A stretch of 64,000 bases of DNA, taken from a virus. Positions 8,666-16,046 of the stretch are shown piece after piece; position 1 is the first letter of the stretch; every line of letters begins with the position of its first letter. The notes beneath the pieces were generated by a model. The model made no database searches, was not told the origin of the DNA, and was given only the letters and a program-made list of their open reading frames with translations. The position numbers were made by a program, and so were the translations under genes. Where the stretch lies: the IMG/VR virus record IMGVR_UViG_3300037011_001068, positions 41,757 to 105,756 of that record. One strand, 5' to 3'.

Positions 8666-8890
8666 GTGACTTTACGAGAGGCTCTTGAAATGCCAGGAAT
8701 AGCGGTTCATACCTCGGGGAGGTATCTTTTGGACCGGCAGATTATCCCTCGGAGGTACATTTTCCTCGATTACATCGATCCCGAGGGGCCGGGGGGTTGG
8801 AGCAGCGCAGAGAATTTCGTCGGGGTTCGTTTCGCGTCAGCTCCCCCGGAGTTTCCGGAGGAGGACTGGATTCCGATTGATGAGTCATGA
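8666..8890 (+). CDS. Hypothetical small protein
   Basis: 74 residues from GTG with GGAGG upstream. Acidic, with Pro/Glu-rich C-terminal half (PPEFPEEDWIPIDE). Lies between a terminator and the ADP-ribosylglycohydrolase gene. No family recognised. Confidence 0.65.
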   Translation: MTLREALEMPGIAVHTSGRYLLDRQIIPRRYIFLDYIDPEGPGGWSSAENFVGVRFASAPPEFPEEDWIPIDES

Positions 8891-8911
8891 CATAAGGGGG
8901 ATGGAGGCATT

Positions 8912-9871
8912 ATGCTGCGATTAGATCAAGACAAGGTTCGGGGGGTGGTGTTCGGGGTGGCAGTGGGGGATGCAATCGGATACCCTGTTGAGTTTCTTTC
9001 CAGAGATCAAATCCGAGAGGTTTGTGGGGGTTCGCTTCAGGGATACCTTCGTCTGGTGGATGGGGTGGCGGAGTATTCCGACGACACTCAGATGTTTTTG
9101 GCTGTTCTCCGAGGCCTTCTGAGGGCTATTGGGGGCAAGCTCTCGGTGGATTGGGATAGCATCCACCTGGCGGTGGCTGAGGAGCTTATTGCTTGGGGGA
9201 AATCTTCAGAGAATAACCGGGCTCCAGGAGCGGCGTGCATGTTCGGGGTCCATAACCTAGCCACGGGGGTTCATTGGAGGGAGGCTGGGAAGGTGCATGC
9301 TGGTGGGTGCGGGGCAGCCATGCGCTCCATGGCCTACGCTCTGGTATTTGATGTTCAGGCGGCCTGGGAGACCGCCAGGGCGCATGCAGCCATGACCCAT
9401 AGGTCTCCTTCAGGGGAAGCCTCTTCGGCAGCGGTAGCAGCTATCACAGGGCTTCTCCTGCGGGGCAAGAAACCTACGGACGCCTGTCTTCAGGGTCATA
9501 TTATTGCGCGGCGCATTGATCCTTTGACCGGGCAGCTCATCTGGGAGGCGATCGAGGCATCGCAGGAGATTCTTGAGGGGTCCTTATCGGGGGTGGGCCC
9601 TCGGATGGTGGAGCTCCTGGACAAATGGCGGGGCTGGACGGGCCATGAGGCGGTGGCCGCCTCGGTTCTGTGCTTCTTGGTTTCTCGGTCTTACCGCGAG
9701 GCTGTTCTGTGGGCGGTGAACAGCTCCGGGGATTCGGATTCTCTGGGGGCCATAACGGGGGCTTTCGCGGGGGCCCATTGGGGCTTTGCTTCTATCCCGC
9801 ATGCTTGGGTGGGTAGGATCGAGAATCGATTAGGGTTAGAGAAGATAGTGGAGTCCGCTTGTGAGGGGTGA
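8912..9871 (+). CDS. ADP-ribosylglycohydrolase (DraG-like)
   Basis: 319 residues from ATG with GGAGG upstream. Family motifs are clear: GVAVGDAIG at about 15-23, the metal-binding YSDDTQM near 60, and SGDSDSLGAITGAFAGA near 272-288. DraG-type enzymes remove ADP-ribose from proteins or nucleic acids using a di-metal centre. In a phage accessory region it could reverse host ADP-ribosylation defences or regulate a host enzyme; the target is not shown by the sequence. Confidence 0.9.
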   Translation: MLRLDQDKVRGVVFGVAVGDAIGYPVEFLSRDQIREVCGGSLQGYLRLVDGVAEYSDDTQMFLAVLRGLLRAIGGKLSVDWDSIHLAVAEELIAWGKSSENNRAPGAACMFGVHNLATGVHWREAGKVHAGGCGAAMRSMAYALVFDVQAAWETARAHAAMTHRSPSGEASSAAVAAITGLLLRGKKPTDACLQGHIIARRIDPLTGQLIWEAIEASQEILEGSLSGVGPRMVELLDKWRGWTGHEAVAASVLCFLVSRSYREAVLWAVNSSGDSDSLGAITGAFAGAHWGFASIPHAWVGRIENRLGLEKIVESACEG

Positions 9872-9924
9872 CCCTTCTCCTTTTAAATCTTTCCAGAAAG
9901 TCCAGAAATACGTTAAATAGGGGT

Positions 9925-10113
9925 ATGGATGTGCTGTGCAAGCATTGCGGTAGGCGCGGTATTTTCATTTACTCCACGAGGTTTGGAGGATCTTTTCACC
10001 AGGAATGCTGGGAGGAACTTTTGGAAAATTGGAGGCGTGGGGAGAAAGTCAAAGAGGAGTGGGGGAAAGTGGTTAGGCGTCCAGTCTTGCGGCGGACGCC
10101 TGTGGAGAGGTGA
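9925..10113 (+). CDS. Small Cys-rich protein
   Basis: 62 residues from ATG; the frame is open from a GTG at 9868 but that start has no ribosome site. It opens M-D-V-L-C-K-H-C-G, a CxxC pair, with a further Cys-containing FHQECWEELL. A one-mismatch copy of the dispersed word (TCCAGAAATA, 9901) lies 24 bases upstream of this start. The tail is basic. Likely zinc binding; function unknown. Confidence 0.55.
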   Translation: MDVLCKHCGRRGIFIYSTRFGGSFHQECWEELLENWRRGEKVKEEWGKVVRRPVLRRTPVER

Positions 10114-10115
10114 TT

Positions 10116-10475
10116 GTGGTTAAGGTGCATCCCGAAAAATTTCGAGTGTCTGTTTATACGGACGGGCATTTTTTTTATTTTTACGAGAGCTCTTTTACAT
10201 CTGGCTCTGAAGGTTTTCTCGCTCCTTCGGTTGTGCAGCTCGCGCAATCGATGCGGGTGGAGGGCCTGGATTTAAAGCAGGTGGTGGTGCTCAAGAACAA
10301 CAGGACGGCGGTTTCATTTTTTTCCTGGTTAGCTGGATTATTGGAAGAGGCGCTGGGGATTAGCGTTCTTCCGATGCTTGATTCGGGGAGTGCTGATGAA
10401 CGGTGTAATTGCCCCCAATGCCAAGCGCATTTTGCATCTATGATGCGTGGCGTGGGGAATGGCGTAGTGCAGTGA
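10116..10475 (+). CDS. Hypothetical protein
   Basis: About 119 residues from GTG at 10116 (SD GGAGAGG five bases upstream); GTG at 10110, overlapping the previous stop, is the alternative. Alternating strands and helices (FRVSVYTDGHFFYFYE ... DLKQVVVLKNN) and a late CNCPQC cluster that could bind zinc. No family recognised. Confidence 0.6.
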   Translation: MVKVHPEKFRVSVYTDGHFFYFYESSFTSGSEGFLAPSVVQLAQSMRVEGLDLKQVVVLKNNRTAVSFFSWLAGLLEEALGISVLPMLDSGSADERCNCPQCQAHFASMMRGVGNGVVQ

Positions 10476-10488
10476 GTGGAGAGTGGAT

Positions 10489-10737
10489 ATGCGGGTGGCT
10501 GCTCGGAGGGTGCTTATGGGAGAGCTTGAGATAATCGAGATGTCGGGTCTTCAGGGTGAGCTCATCATGCATGCGTGGGTGGATGATGTGATCTCGCTAG
10601 AAGCATGCATCAAGGCGGCCCTCAATAATACACGTCCGAATGGGCATTTTCGCGTGTTGCTGGATGGGCGAGAGATTACGCAAGATGAGTACGCTCAGTG
10701 GCTTTTCCGAGATAGCGCAATGCCTGTTTCCTTTTGA
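10489..10737 (+). CDS. Hypothetical small protein
   Basis: 82 residues from ATG with GGAG seven bases upstream. Ends with HFRVLLDGREITQDEYAQW. No family recognised. Downstream 10738-10939 has no credible protein gene but holds the structured tRNA-like element. Confidence 0.6.
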   Translation: MRVAARRVLMGELEIIEMSGLQGELIMHAWVDDVISLEACIKAALNNTRPNGHFRVLLDGREITQDEYAQWLFRDSAMPVSF

Positions 10738-10828
10738 GGTTTTCCGACCCGAGGCGGAACCTTCGGGGTGCTCTTTAAAAATGCTCCATGTTGCACAATC
10801 AGCCGTGGCCCCGGGTGACGGGGCATTT

Positions 10829-10909
10829 GTGGGCATGGCTGGCGCGGCTGACAGGACGGGGAGTGCCCCCTTAATGCAGCCGGAGGGTTCGATTCCCCCC
10901 TTGCCCACT
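10829..10909 (+). ncRNA. tRNA-like structured element
   Basis: GTGGGCA (10829-10835) pairs perfectly with TGCCCAC (10902-10908) like an acceptor stem. GAGGG-TTCGATT-CCCCC (10883-10899) looks like a T-arm with the conserved TTCGATT loop and one A-C mismatch. Between them CGGCTG and CAGCCG, and GGGG and CCCC, can pair, but no normal seven-base anticodon loop with T33 can be drawn. There is no encoded CCA. Just upstream GCCCCG/CGGGGC forms another hairpin. It may be a decayed tRNA, an odd tRNA or another structured RNA. Confidence 0.35.
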
Positions 10910-10939
10910 GTTGATCCAGAAATTTGAAGGAGGTAGCAA

Positions 10940-11062
10940 ATGACCAAGGATAGCAGGGATTCTGAGATACGTTGCTCCGGATGCTATAGCGTTCTTCAGA
11001 TTGTGCGGGTGGTTTCAGGCGTATCAATTATTCAGCCATGCCCTGTTTGCTGGGAGAGGTAA
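10940..11062 (+). CDS. 40-residue zinc-ribbon-like miniprotein
   Basis: ATG preceded by AAGGAGG with normal spacing. The protein has two Cys pairs, CSGC near residues 13-16 and CPVC near 35-38, so a small zinc knuckle is likely. A perfect TCCAGAAATT lies 25 bases upstream of the start. Confidence 0.6.
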   Translation: MTKDSRDSEIRCSGCYSVLQIVRVVSGVSIIQPCPVCWER

Positions 11063-11068
11063 TCATGC

Positions 11069-11479
11069 ATGGCAGCCGAGGCGCTTGAAAAAATAGATGC
11101 TTCTTTGCGAGTGCTTGAAGAGTGCGTGATTTATCGTTGGGCTGAGATAGAAGGGCTTATCATAGAGGATCTAAGGCGCCAGGGGCTCTCTCTGCTACCT
11201 GGCTCGTTTTTTATCATGCAGGGATACCAGCAGATTATGGCGATGGTGGCTCCTACGGATCAGCTTAAGGTTAAGGCTATAGATCGGATGCAGGGTATGA
11301 GTGTGATTGCAAGTCCAGAAATTGGGTTGGAGGCTTTGCATGCGGAGCAGGCAACTCCGTTGACGGCAGAAGAGCTGGCGGATGGTCGAAGTGAGGATGA
11401 AATGAAGCGTGTAGAAGAGCTGGCGAATTTATTCTGGGATCCAGAAATGAAGGGAGGAGGCTCCTTTGAAAAATCGTAG
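11069..11479 (+). CDS. Hypothetical protein
   Basis: 136 residues from ATG with GGGAGAGG upstream. Mostly helical and acidic (LEKIDASLRVLEECVIYRW). An internal TCCAGAAATT is read as SPEI. Its end overlaps the next start. No family recognised. Confidence 0.65.
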   Translation: MAAEALEKIDASLRVLEECVIYRWAEIEGLIIEDLRRQGLSLLPGSFFIMQGYQQIMAMVAPTDQLKVKAIDRMQGMSVIASPEIGLEALHAEQATPLTAEELADGRSEDEMKRVEELANLFWDPEMKGGGSFEKS

Positions 11480-11921
11480 TCAGGAGGCTTGTGAAGTATG
11501 TGGAATCGATCTTTTGTCGAATGAAAAAAAGAAGTGCTGCATGTGCCGGCGTGGAGACTCCTACCCACCCGTCATAAAGCCGCTAGTGAATGTTACAGGG
11601 CATTTTTCCCTGCAATTTGAGCTACAGGTGCCTGATGGTGTGGACGATGAGACGATCCAGCAAATCATCGAAGCGCGTCTCTGCGAGGAGTGGGTGGAAT
11701 TGCCGAGGGGTGGCGCTTTTGGTTCAGCGAGGCTCCATGTTTTTCGGCAGGATCCATTTTTGCTGGTGTTGGGTGAGGATGGACGGATGGAGAAGCCGAA
11801 AATATGGGAGGATTGCCGATATAGCCGAGCGGTGAAGCGGGCGGTAGCGCTCTACATGTGGGGGCCTACGTCAGAGGGGATATCGGCGTCTGGAGATCAA
11901 TCCAGCAATTTGGAAAAATAG
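11466..11921 (+). CDS. Hypothetical protein with N-terminal Cys cluster
   Basis: 151 residues from TTG with AGGGAGGAGG upstream. An N-terminal CEVCG ... CCMC cluster suggests a zinc ribbon; the body is a compact alpha/beta region (LQFELQVPDGVDDETIQQII). The gene ends in DQSSN, encoded by the dispersed word; the gene ending at 12573 has the same end. Confidence 0.65.
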   Translation: MKNRSQEACEVCGIDLLSNEKKKCCMCRRGDSYPPVIKPLVNVTGHFSLQFELQVPDGVDDETIQQIIEARLCEEWVELPRGGAFGSARLHVFRQDPFLLVLGEDGRMEKPKIWEDCRYSRAVKRAVALYMWGPTSEGISASGDQSSNLEK

Positions 11922-11963
11922 GATTGGTTGAGTGGAAAGTAATTTCTGGATCGAGGTTGTAGG

Positions 11964-12277
11964 ATGAGCATATCGGCAGTAACAGAAGAGCAGAATGTCG
12001 ATGAGCTCCTGGAGGTGCTCGAGGCTTCGGAGTCGGAAGGGGTGGAGACGCCAGAGGAGACGGTGTTTCGGTTTGAGGTGCAGGAGATTGTGCGGAGGGC
12101 TATTTTGGATTTGGATTTTCGATCTTGGTACGTGATCGTTAGGAGGTTTGGAATGTACGGGATGAGGGAGAAGCTCTTGATGTGCAGAAGGCGCGGGTAG
12201 CGCAGATCGAAGTCAAAGCATTCCGGTTTCTTAGGTGTCCACAACGATCGCGCCCTCTCAGGTGTGTTTTTGAGTAG
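11964..12277 (+). pseudogene. Sigma-70 region 4-like protein, frameshifted
   Basis: The first frame (ATG 11964, stop 12198-12200) codes an acidic lead-in, then VIVRRFGMYG, matching the start of sigma region 4 (V..LRFG..G). The continuation lies in another frame: ARVAQIEVKAFRFLR ... RSRPLR, matching the sigma 4.2 DNA-recognition helix and tail (RVRQIEAKALRKLR ... RSRKLR), stopping at 12275-12277. Adding one G to the GGG run near 12158-12161 joins the halves. About eight residues expected between them are missing. Either a decayed gene or a sequencing error in a homopolymer. Confidence 0.7.
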
Positions 12278-12303
12278 TCCAGCAATTCAGAAAGGGGCAG
12301 TAC

Positions 12304-12573
12304 ATGGAGTTTATTCGTTGTTTTAGGGTAGTTCCTTGAGGGCTCGAGCCGTTCGAGGCTGTGGAGGAGGATGCGGAATTCGGCTGTGAGGGGGTGATCG
12401 ATGATGGGGCTCCTGCGGATCTGATAATTCTTGAACGACCCGTTAATGGGAATATTTGGGAAGAGATATCGAGGAAGGAATTTCTGAATCCGAAAGAGGC
12501 CAGCTATTTTTTAATAGAGCTCGTTGCTGGCAAGCGCCTTTGGGAAGATCAATCCAGCAATTTGAAAAAATAG
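12304..12573 (+). pseudogene. Small acidic protein gene with in-frame TGA
   Basis: ATG 12304 follows AAAGGGG and, 26 bases upstream, a TCCAGCAATT. Twelve codons in there is a TGA (12337-12339), after which the same frame stays open for 78 codons (ADLIILERPVNGNIW ...). A GTG at 12361 could restart translation but has no ribosome site. A TGG to TGA change would explain it. Ends in DQSSN like the gene ending at 11921. No family recognised. Confidence 0.55.
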
Positions 12574-12582
12574 GAGGTAGCC

Positions 12583-12777
12583 ATGCCGGAAGTAGTGGAA
12601 GAGGTGGATTATCTGGATGCGTGCGAGAGCTATCTTGGATGGTGCAAGGTATGCAAGGCCTTTACACGCTACAATACCGAGCCGGACGCGGGGGATTACG
12701 ATTGCGAGAAGTGTGGGAACACGGATTCGGTGATCGGGGCTGAGCAGGCGCTTATCACGGAAGAAATCATTTTTTAG
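12583..12777 (+). CDS. Zinc-ribbon miniprotein
   Basis: 64 residues from ATG with TAGGAGG upstream. CKVC and CEKC pairs (about residues 22-25 and 45-48) form a classic zinc ribbon: GWCKVCKAFTRYN ... YDCEKCGN. Its TAG stop abuts the next TCCAGCAATT (12778). Probably a small DNA/RNA- or protein-binding adaptor. Confidence 0.7.
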   Translation: MPEVVEEVDYLDACESYLGWCKVCKAFTRYNTEPDAGDYDCEKCGNTDSVIGAEQALITEEIIF

Positions 12778-12805
12778 TCCAGCAATTTTTACCTAGGAGG
12801 CGATT

Positions 12806-13141
12806 ATGGAAGAGCGGAAAAAGGGTTCGTTGACTGAAGCTGGGGTTTTTCGGATTTTGCGGGATAAGGGTTTGTTGGTTGAAGCCAAAGATTCGCGGAT
12901 TCCATGGGACGGGGAACTATTGATTGAAGCCAAAGCTGCTTGGATTTTGCATGACAGGGATGTTTTAAATTGGCGGGGCAAGCTTGCGCGGAGGCTGCAG
13001 TATTTTTTAAAGGAAAATGCCGGGGTGAAAATCAGCTACCGCATGGCGGTGCAAGCGCTAGGATCTGTCTTTGGGCTGGACCAGTATTTAAGGAAGGCGA
13101 TTATTGATCGTCTTCACGAGGCTAAGAAATCCAGCAATTAG
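12806..13141 (+). CDS. Hypothetical protein with internal repeat
   Basis: 111 residues from ATG with TAGGAGG upstream. The first half repeats a pattern of L(I/V)EAK followed by W-rich turns (GLLVEAKDSRIPWDG, LLIEAKAAWILHD). The second half is helical. It ends KSSN, encoded by the dispersed word. No family recognised. Confidence 0.65.
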   Translation: MEERKKGSLTEAGVFRILRDKGLLVEAKDSRIPWDGELLIEAKAAWILHDRDVLNWRGKLARRLQYFLKENAGVKISYRMAVQALGSVFGLDQYLRKAIIDRLHEAKKSSN

Positions 13142-13158
13142 TTTCGTGGGAGGTTTTT

Positions 13159-13383
13159 ATGAAAAGCAGTAGGGTTCAGGATGTGGAGCCAATAGCATGT
13201 GATTGGTGCCGTTGGGTAGAGTGATTATCGGGCGGGAAGAATTGTTGCGAGAAGGTGGAGGGGTGTTGGCTTGAGGATGCTCCCCCACCTTGTGGAGGCA
13301 GGTATTTTGATAGCTCCGGAATGTGGGATGATTTACGAAGTTCAGGGTACATGCGGGATCTTTTATCTCGGATTTTTCGCTAG
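13159..13383 (+). pseudogene. Cys-rich small protein gene with in-frame TGA
   Basis: ATG 13159 with GGGAGG upstream. Codon 22 is TGA (13222-13224), but both sides look like one Cys-rich protein: CDWCRWVE before, then KNCCEKVEGCW and PPPCGGRYF. The frame ends at TAG 13381-13383. A TGG to TGA change is the simplest explanation. Likely a zinc-binding accessory protein, now broken or read through. Confidence 0.55.
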
Positions 13384-13421
13384 AGAAAAAGAATCCAGCA
13401 ATTGAATTTTCTAAATCAGGA

Positions 13422-13892
13422 GTGTGGTCGAATTTTCGATCGGAAGGTGCGATGCATATCATTGAAAATCCACTAGATGGAAGCGCGGAAATCAAGTTTT
13501 TAAGAGCAGAAAATGGTGCCCCAATTACGGATGTTCGCTGTCCGGTCGGGTGTGGGGATTGCTGCAAGTATTGGGTTGCAATTAAGGAGCTCCAACATTT
13601 TGTGGTGGGGGTGTCCATCCGAAAAAATAAATGCCCCGCACTCCGAAAGTACGGGTGCAGGTTGAAGCGCTCGAAAATGCCACCGGTGTGCCGAGGATAC
13701 CTCTGTGAGCTCGGGATGCTCGCGTATATGGGGCTTGTGAATCAAGAGGAGATTTCTCAGACGGTGGCGGCGCATGCTCAGAACAGAGCTGCTCAAGAGC
13801 TTAAGAAGGTATTTCCTGTGGAAATGCGGGATATCGCGCGGGGGGCAATTAGTTTAGATGAGTTACGATCAAAAATACGAGAATATCGGTGA
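13422..13892 (+). CDS. YkgJ-like Cys-cluster (zinc/iron-chelating) protein
   Basis: 156 residues from GTG 13422 (AGGAG directly before); ATG 13452 is the alternative. I prefer 13422 because a TCCAGCAATT lies 28 bases upstream, as for its neighbours. The signature CPVGCGDCC ... CPAL..YGCRL ... PPVCRGYLC matches the CxxCxxCC family (YkgJ/UPF0153), thought to bind Zn or Fe-S. Function in phages unknown. Confidence 0.75.
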   Translation: MWSNFRSEGAMHIIENPLDGSAEIKFLRAENGAPITDVRCPVGCGDCCKYWVAIKELQHFVVGVSIRKNKCPALRKYGCRLKRSKMPPVCRGYLCELGMLAYMGLVNQEEISQTVAAHAQNRAAQELKKVFPVEMRDIARGAISLDELRSKIREYR

Positions 13893-13906
13893 GGGAGGAG
13901 TGTGCT

Positions 13907-14125
13907 GTGGAAGAAAGAAATCCAGAAATTGAGGTAGCGACCGAAGGGAAGAAGCTGCGGACATGCTTTTTGTGCAAGGTGGAAAAGCCTCTCGCTGAAT
14001 ATTATTCCCGCGCGGGGGCGCGGTACGCTTACAGCGTGTGGTGTAAGAGCTGCAGGCGCGTGAAGGCAGTAGAGTGCGTGAGGCATTTGCGGTTGACCAA
14101 AGAGGAGGTGCTCGAATGGACGTGA
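13907..14125 (+). CDS. Zinc-ribbon protein
   Basis: 72 residues from GTG with AGGGAGGAG six bases upstream (a GTG at 13889 overlapping the previous stop is the alternative). CFLCKVEKPLAEYY ... WCKSCRR is a two-knuckle zinc ribbon of the type in phage HNH-adjacent small proteins. No nuclease motif follows. Confidence 0.65.
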   Translation: MEERNPEIEVATEGKKLRTCFLCKVEKPLAEYYSRAGARYAYSVWCKSCRRVKAVECVRHLRLTKEEVLEWT

Positions 14126-14607
14126 CTTCAGAGATGCGATGGCGGCCGATGAGTAAAGCCCCCCGGTCATGCATCTTGCTCGGGTGGGATGGGCTCGTGA
14201 CGGAAGGGATCCGGGGTGAGGACGGGCGGTGGTGCGTTCGAGGCGCGTATTTTCCGGAGCAAGAATTTCGGGCTTGGCTGCCTTTCCCAGAGGTCTTTCC
14301 TTTTTTTCCATGGGAGCCGGCGCTTGGCATTCAGAAGAGCTCCGAGCAGCCTGTTTTTATCTCTCTCATCATCGAGGCGTTCTCCCGAGAGCTCCAGGTG
14401 CGCTTCAGCGGGAGGGTCCTTGGGATGGTCGTGGAGGAGAGCCTCTGGGAGAAGCTCCGAGCGGAAATACCAGTGGCTTGCTTGGGGGTGGAGACCCGGG
14501 TGAGTATTCGTTCGCCGGTCTCTCTTCTAGAGCTTTCTGGGGTCCTGATCAATACTGAGGTGGGCCCGGTGCGGGTCGTTCGGGAAAGCGAGGGGAGGTG
14601 GCCATGA
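14116..14607 (+). CDS. DUF551-like domain protein
   Basis: 163 residues from ATG with AGGAGG upstream. The N-terminus has the DUF551 pattern: WRPMSKAP ... ILLGWDG ... W ... AWLPFPE, a short beta domain common in phage accessory proteins. The C-terminal 80 residues are not recognised. Starts inside the previous gene. Confidence 0.6.
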   Translation: MDVTSEMRWRPMSKAPRSCILLGWDGLVTEGIRGEDGRWCVRGAYFPEQEFRAWLPFPEVFPFFPWEPALGIQKSSEQPVFISLIIEAFSRELQVRFSGRVLGMVVEESLWEKLRAEIPVACLGVETRVSIRSPVSLLELSGVLINTEVGPVRVVRESEGRWP

Positions 14608-14855
14608 GGTTCACGATTGATGTGGTGGCGAAGTGCTCAGCGTGCGGGGGGCTCATGGAGGTTCGGGACATGCAGCCGGATATTCAGGGGTGCGCGGTGT
14701 TCACGGTGGACAATTGCCAGGTGTGCCGAATCGCGCTGGAAAAAGAGACACGCGAAGGTGTTATCCAGAAATTTTTTGGTCGTAGGTCTAAGGCTTTGAC
14801 TAAGGTCTCAACGAAATGCGGTAAGAAGCGGGGAACCAAGCGAGCGAAAGGATAA
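14604..14855 (+). CDS. Cys-rich small protein
   Basis: 83 residues from ATG (overlapping the previous TGA), GGGGAGG upstream. CSACGG and CQVC pairs suggest zinc binding; the C-terminus is strongly basic (KKRGTKRAKG). Possibly nucleic-acid binding. Confidence 0.65.
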   Translation: MRFTIDVVAKCSACGGLMEVRDMQPDIQGCAVFTVDNCQVCRIALEKETREGVIQKFFGRRSKALTKVSTKCGKKRGTKRAKG

Positions 14856-14859
14856 TTTC

Positions 14860-15111
14860 ATGGGTGAAAAATTGGGTCCTGGTCCGACAGGTGATTTTTC
14901 GGACGGTAAATTACAGGAGGGTGACGAGGGTGGGATTAACCTGACGATTGCTGCTTGCAAAGGCAGGGTGCTTCTCGAGTTTGGATGCTCGGTGCAGTGG
15001 CTTGGATTTGAGGTACATCAAGCAAGAGAGGTTGCTGAAGCGCTCTTGAAGCAAGCGGCGAATGCAGAGGATCAGTTGCGGGTGGAGGTGCAACAATGCT
15101 TGAGAAATTAG
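14860..15111 (+). CDS. Hypothetical protein, paralogue of the next gene
   Basis: 83 residues from ATG. The core INLTIAACKGRVLLEFGCS followed by QWLGF and EVAEALLKQA is echoed in the next protein, so the two arose by tandem duplication. Such a short strand-strand-helix unit could bind a peptide or nucleic acid. No family recognised. Confidence 0.6.
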   Translation: MGEKLGPGPTGDFSDGKLQEGDEGGINLTIAACKGRVLLEFGCSVQWLGFEVHQAREVAEALLKQAANAEDQLRVEVQQCLRN

Positions 15112-15308
15112 ATGATCAATCCTCTTTCCTTATGGGGGTAAATTTGCAGGAGGGGAAAATTTGCCTCGATTTTGGGAAGCTTGTTCAGTGCATCGGATTT
15201 TATCCAGATCAGGCGGTAGCATTGGCGGATGCGCTGCTTGAAAAGGTGCAGAAAATAAGGGAATTTGAATGCCCTTCAGTGGAGCAGAAAGGCGGGTTGC
15301 TGTCATGA
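15096..15308 (+). CDS. Hypothetical protein, paralogue of the previous gene
   Basis: 70 residues from ATG inside the end of its paralogue. Shares VNLQ...GKICLDFGKLVQ, CIGF and the ALADALLEKV helix. Function unknown. Confidence 0.6.
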   Translation: MLEKLDDQSSFLMGVNLQEGKICLDFGKLVQCIGFYPDQAVALADALLEKVQKIREFECPSVEQKGGLLS

Positions 15309-15964
15309 GTGACAACGGGGATAAATTGCTGGATTCAGAGATCAAGCTTGAGCCTGCGGTGCTGACAAAAGACGGGGGCGTGACGGTTGAGTACATTTAC
15401 GAGCGGACTTGGACGGCGCTTAATCGTCTGCGGTCATGGGCTCAGATGATCTCTTGTAAATTGCGCCCCCCTGATAAGGAGGGCAGCGATAAAATTTGTG
15501 ACGGCATGGAAGATTTTTCGTATATACAAGATTCCATTGATGCGCTTGCATTATGGGATATTTTTGCTGAGCTCCGTATACATGAGTGTCGTTCTGGGGT
15601 TGTGTGGAAGAAAAAAGTGGAAGGTGAGGAAGAGCGAATTTCCGCTGGGGCTATGGAAAGGCGCATTTCCGAGCTTGCGGCCAAAGGCCCTTGTTCCGAT
15701 TTTCTCAGATTCGATCTTGAGCAGGAATTTTGGCAGAAAATCCTTGGTGGGGAAGCGGCCGCGGAATCGGTGCTTCGGGTGTCACGAGCGGCAGTGGACT
15801 TTCGATTTGCCATTGAGGCGCTTTGTGCGTCTTCGCGGGAGCGCTCTCTTGCGATTACTAAGCTCGAGGAGGCGGTTTTGTGGGCGCGAGAATACGTGCT
15901 CAAGCGGGCATTGCAGGAGGCTTCATGCGGGGTGCTTCGTGGTCTATCTTCCCAGAAAAAGTGA
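15305..15964 (+). CDS. Hypothetical helical protein
   Basis: 219 residues from ATG overlapping the previous stop. Mainly amphipathic helices with conserved-looking Trp/Arg positions (YERTWTALNRLRSWAQM, KLEEAVLWAREYVL). A reverse TCCAGCAATT copy (15324) lies near the start. No family recognised. Last gene before the second operator-promoter. Confidence 0.65.
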   Translation: MSDNGDKLLDSEIKLEPAVLTKDGGVTVEYIYERTWTALNRLRSWAQMISCKLRPPDKEGSDKICDGMEDFSYIQDSIDALALWDIFAELRIHECRSGVVWKKKVEGEEERISAGAMERRISELAAKGPCSDFLRFDLEQEFWQKILGGEAAAESVLRVSRAAVDFRFAIEALCASSRERSLAITKLEEAVLWAREYVLKRALQEASCGVLRGLSSQKK

Positions 15965-16000
15965 GTGGTTCTCTTCGATTGCAATCCAGAAATTTCGGGG

Positions 16001-16029
16001 TTGATTCATGGGGCAATTTGCCTCATAAT
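16001..16029 (+). promoter_or_regulatory. Promoter with palindromic operator, copy 2
   Basis: TTGATT (16001-16006), 17-bp spacer, CATAAT (16024-16029). The spacer carries GGGGCAATTTGCCTC (16010-16024), one base different from the copies at 8151 and 20756, in the same register. A TCCAGAAATT (15985) lies immediately upstream. Drives the gene starting at 16047. Confidence 0.75.
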
Positions 16030-16046
16030 TGGGCAGGAGGTTGTGC

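Noticed and set aside
10829-10908. Ordinary tRNA gene
   Set aside because: No seven-base anticodon loop with T33 and no good D-arm; kept only as tRNA-like.
10640-10927. 95-codon + strand frame over the tRNA-like region
   Set aside because: Out of frame with the gene at 10489, no ribosome site, and covers a structured gap.
12337-13224. Reassigned TGA = Trp code
   Set aside because: TGA ends many intact genes here with overlapping starts (for example 979-981, 3889-3891, 18692-18694), so the standard stop meaning holds.
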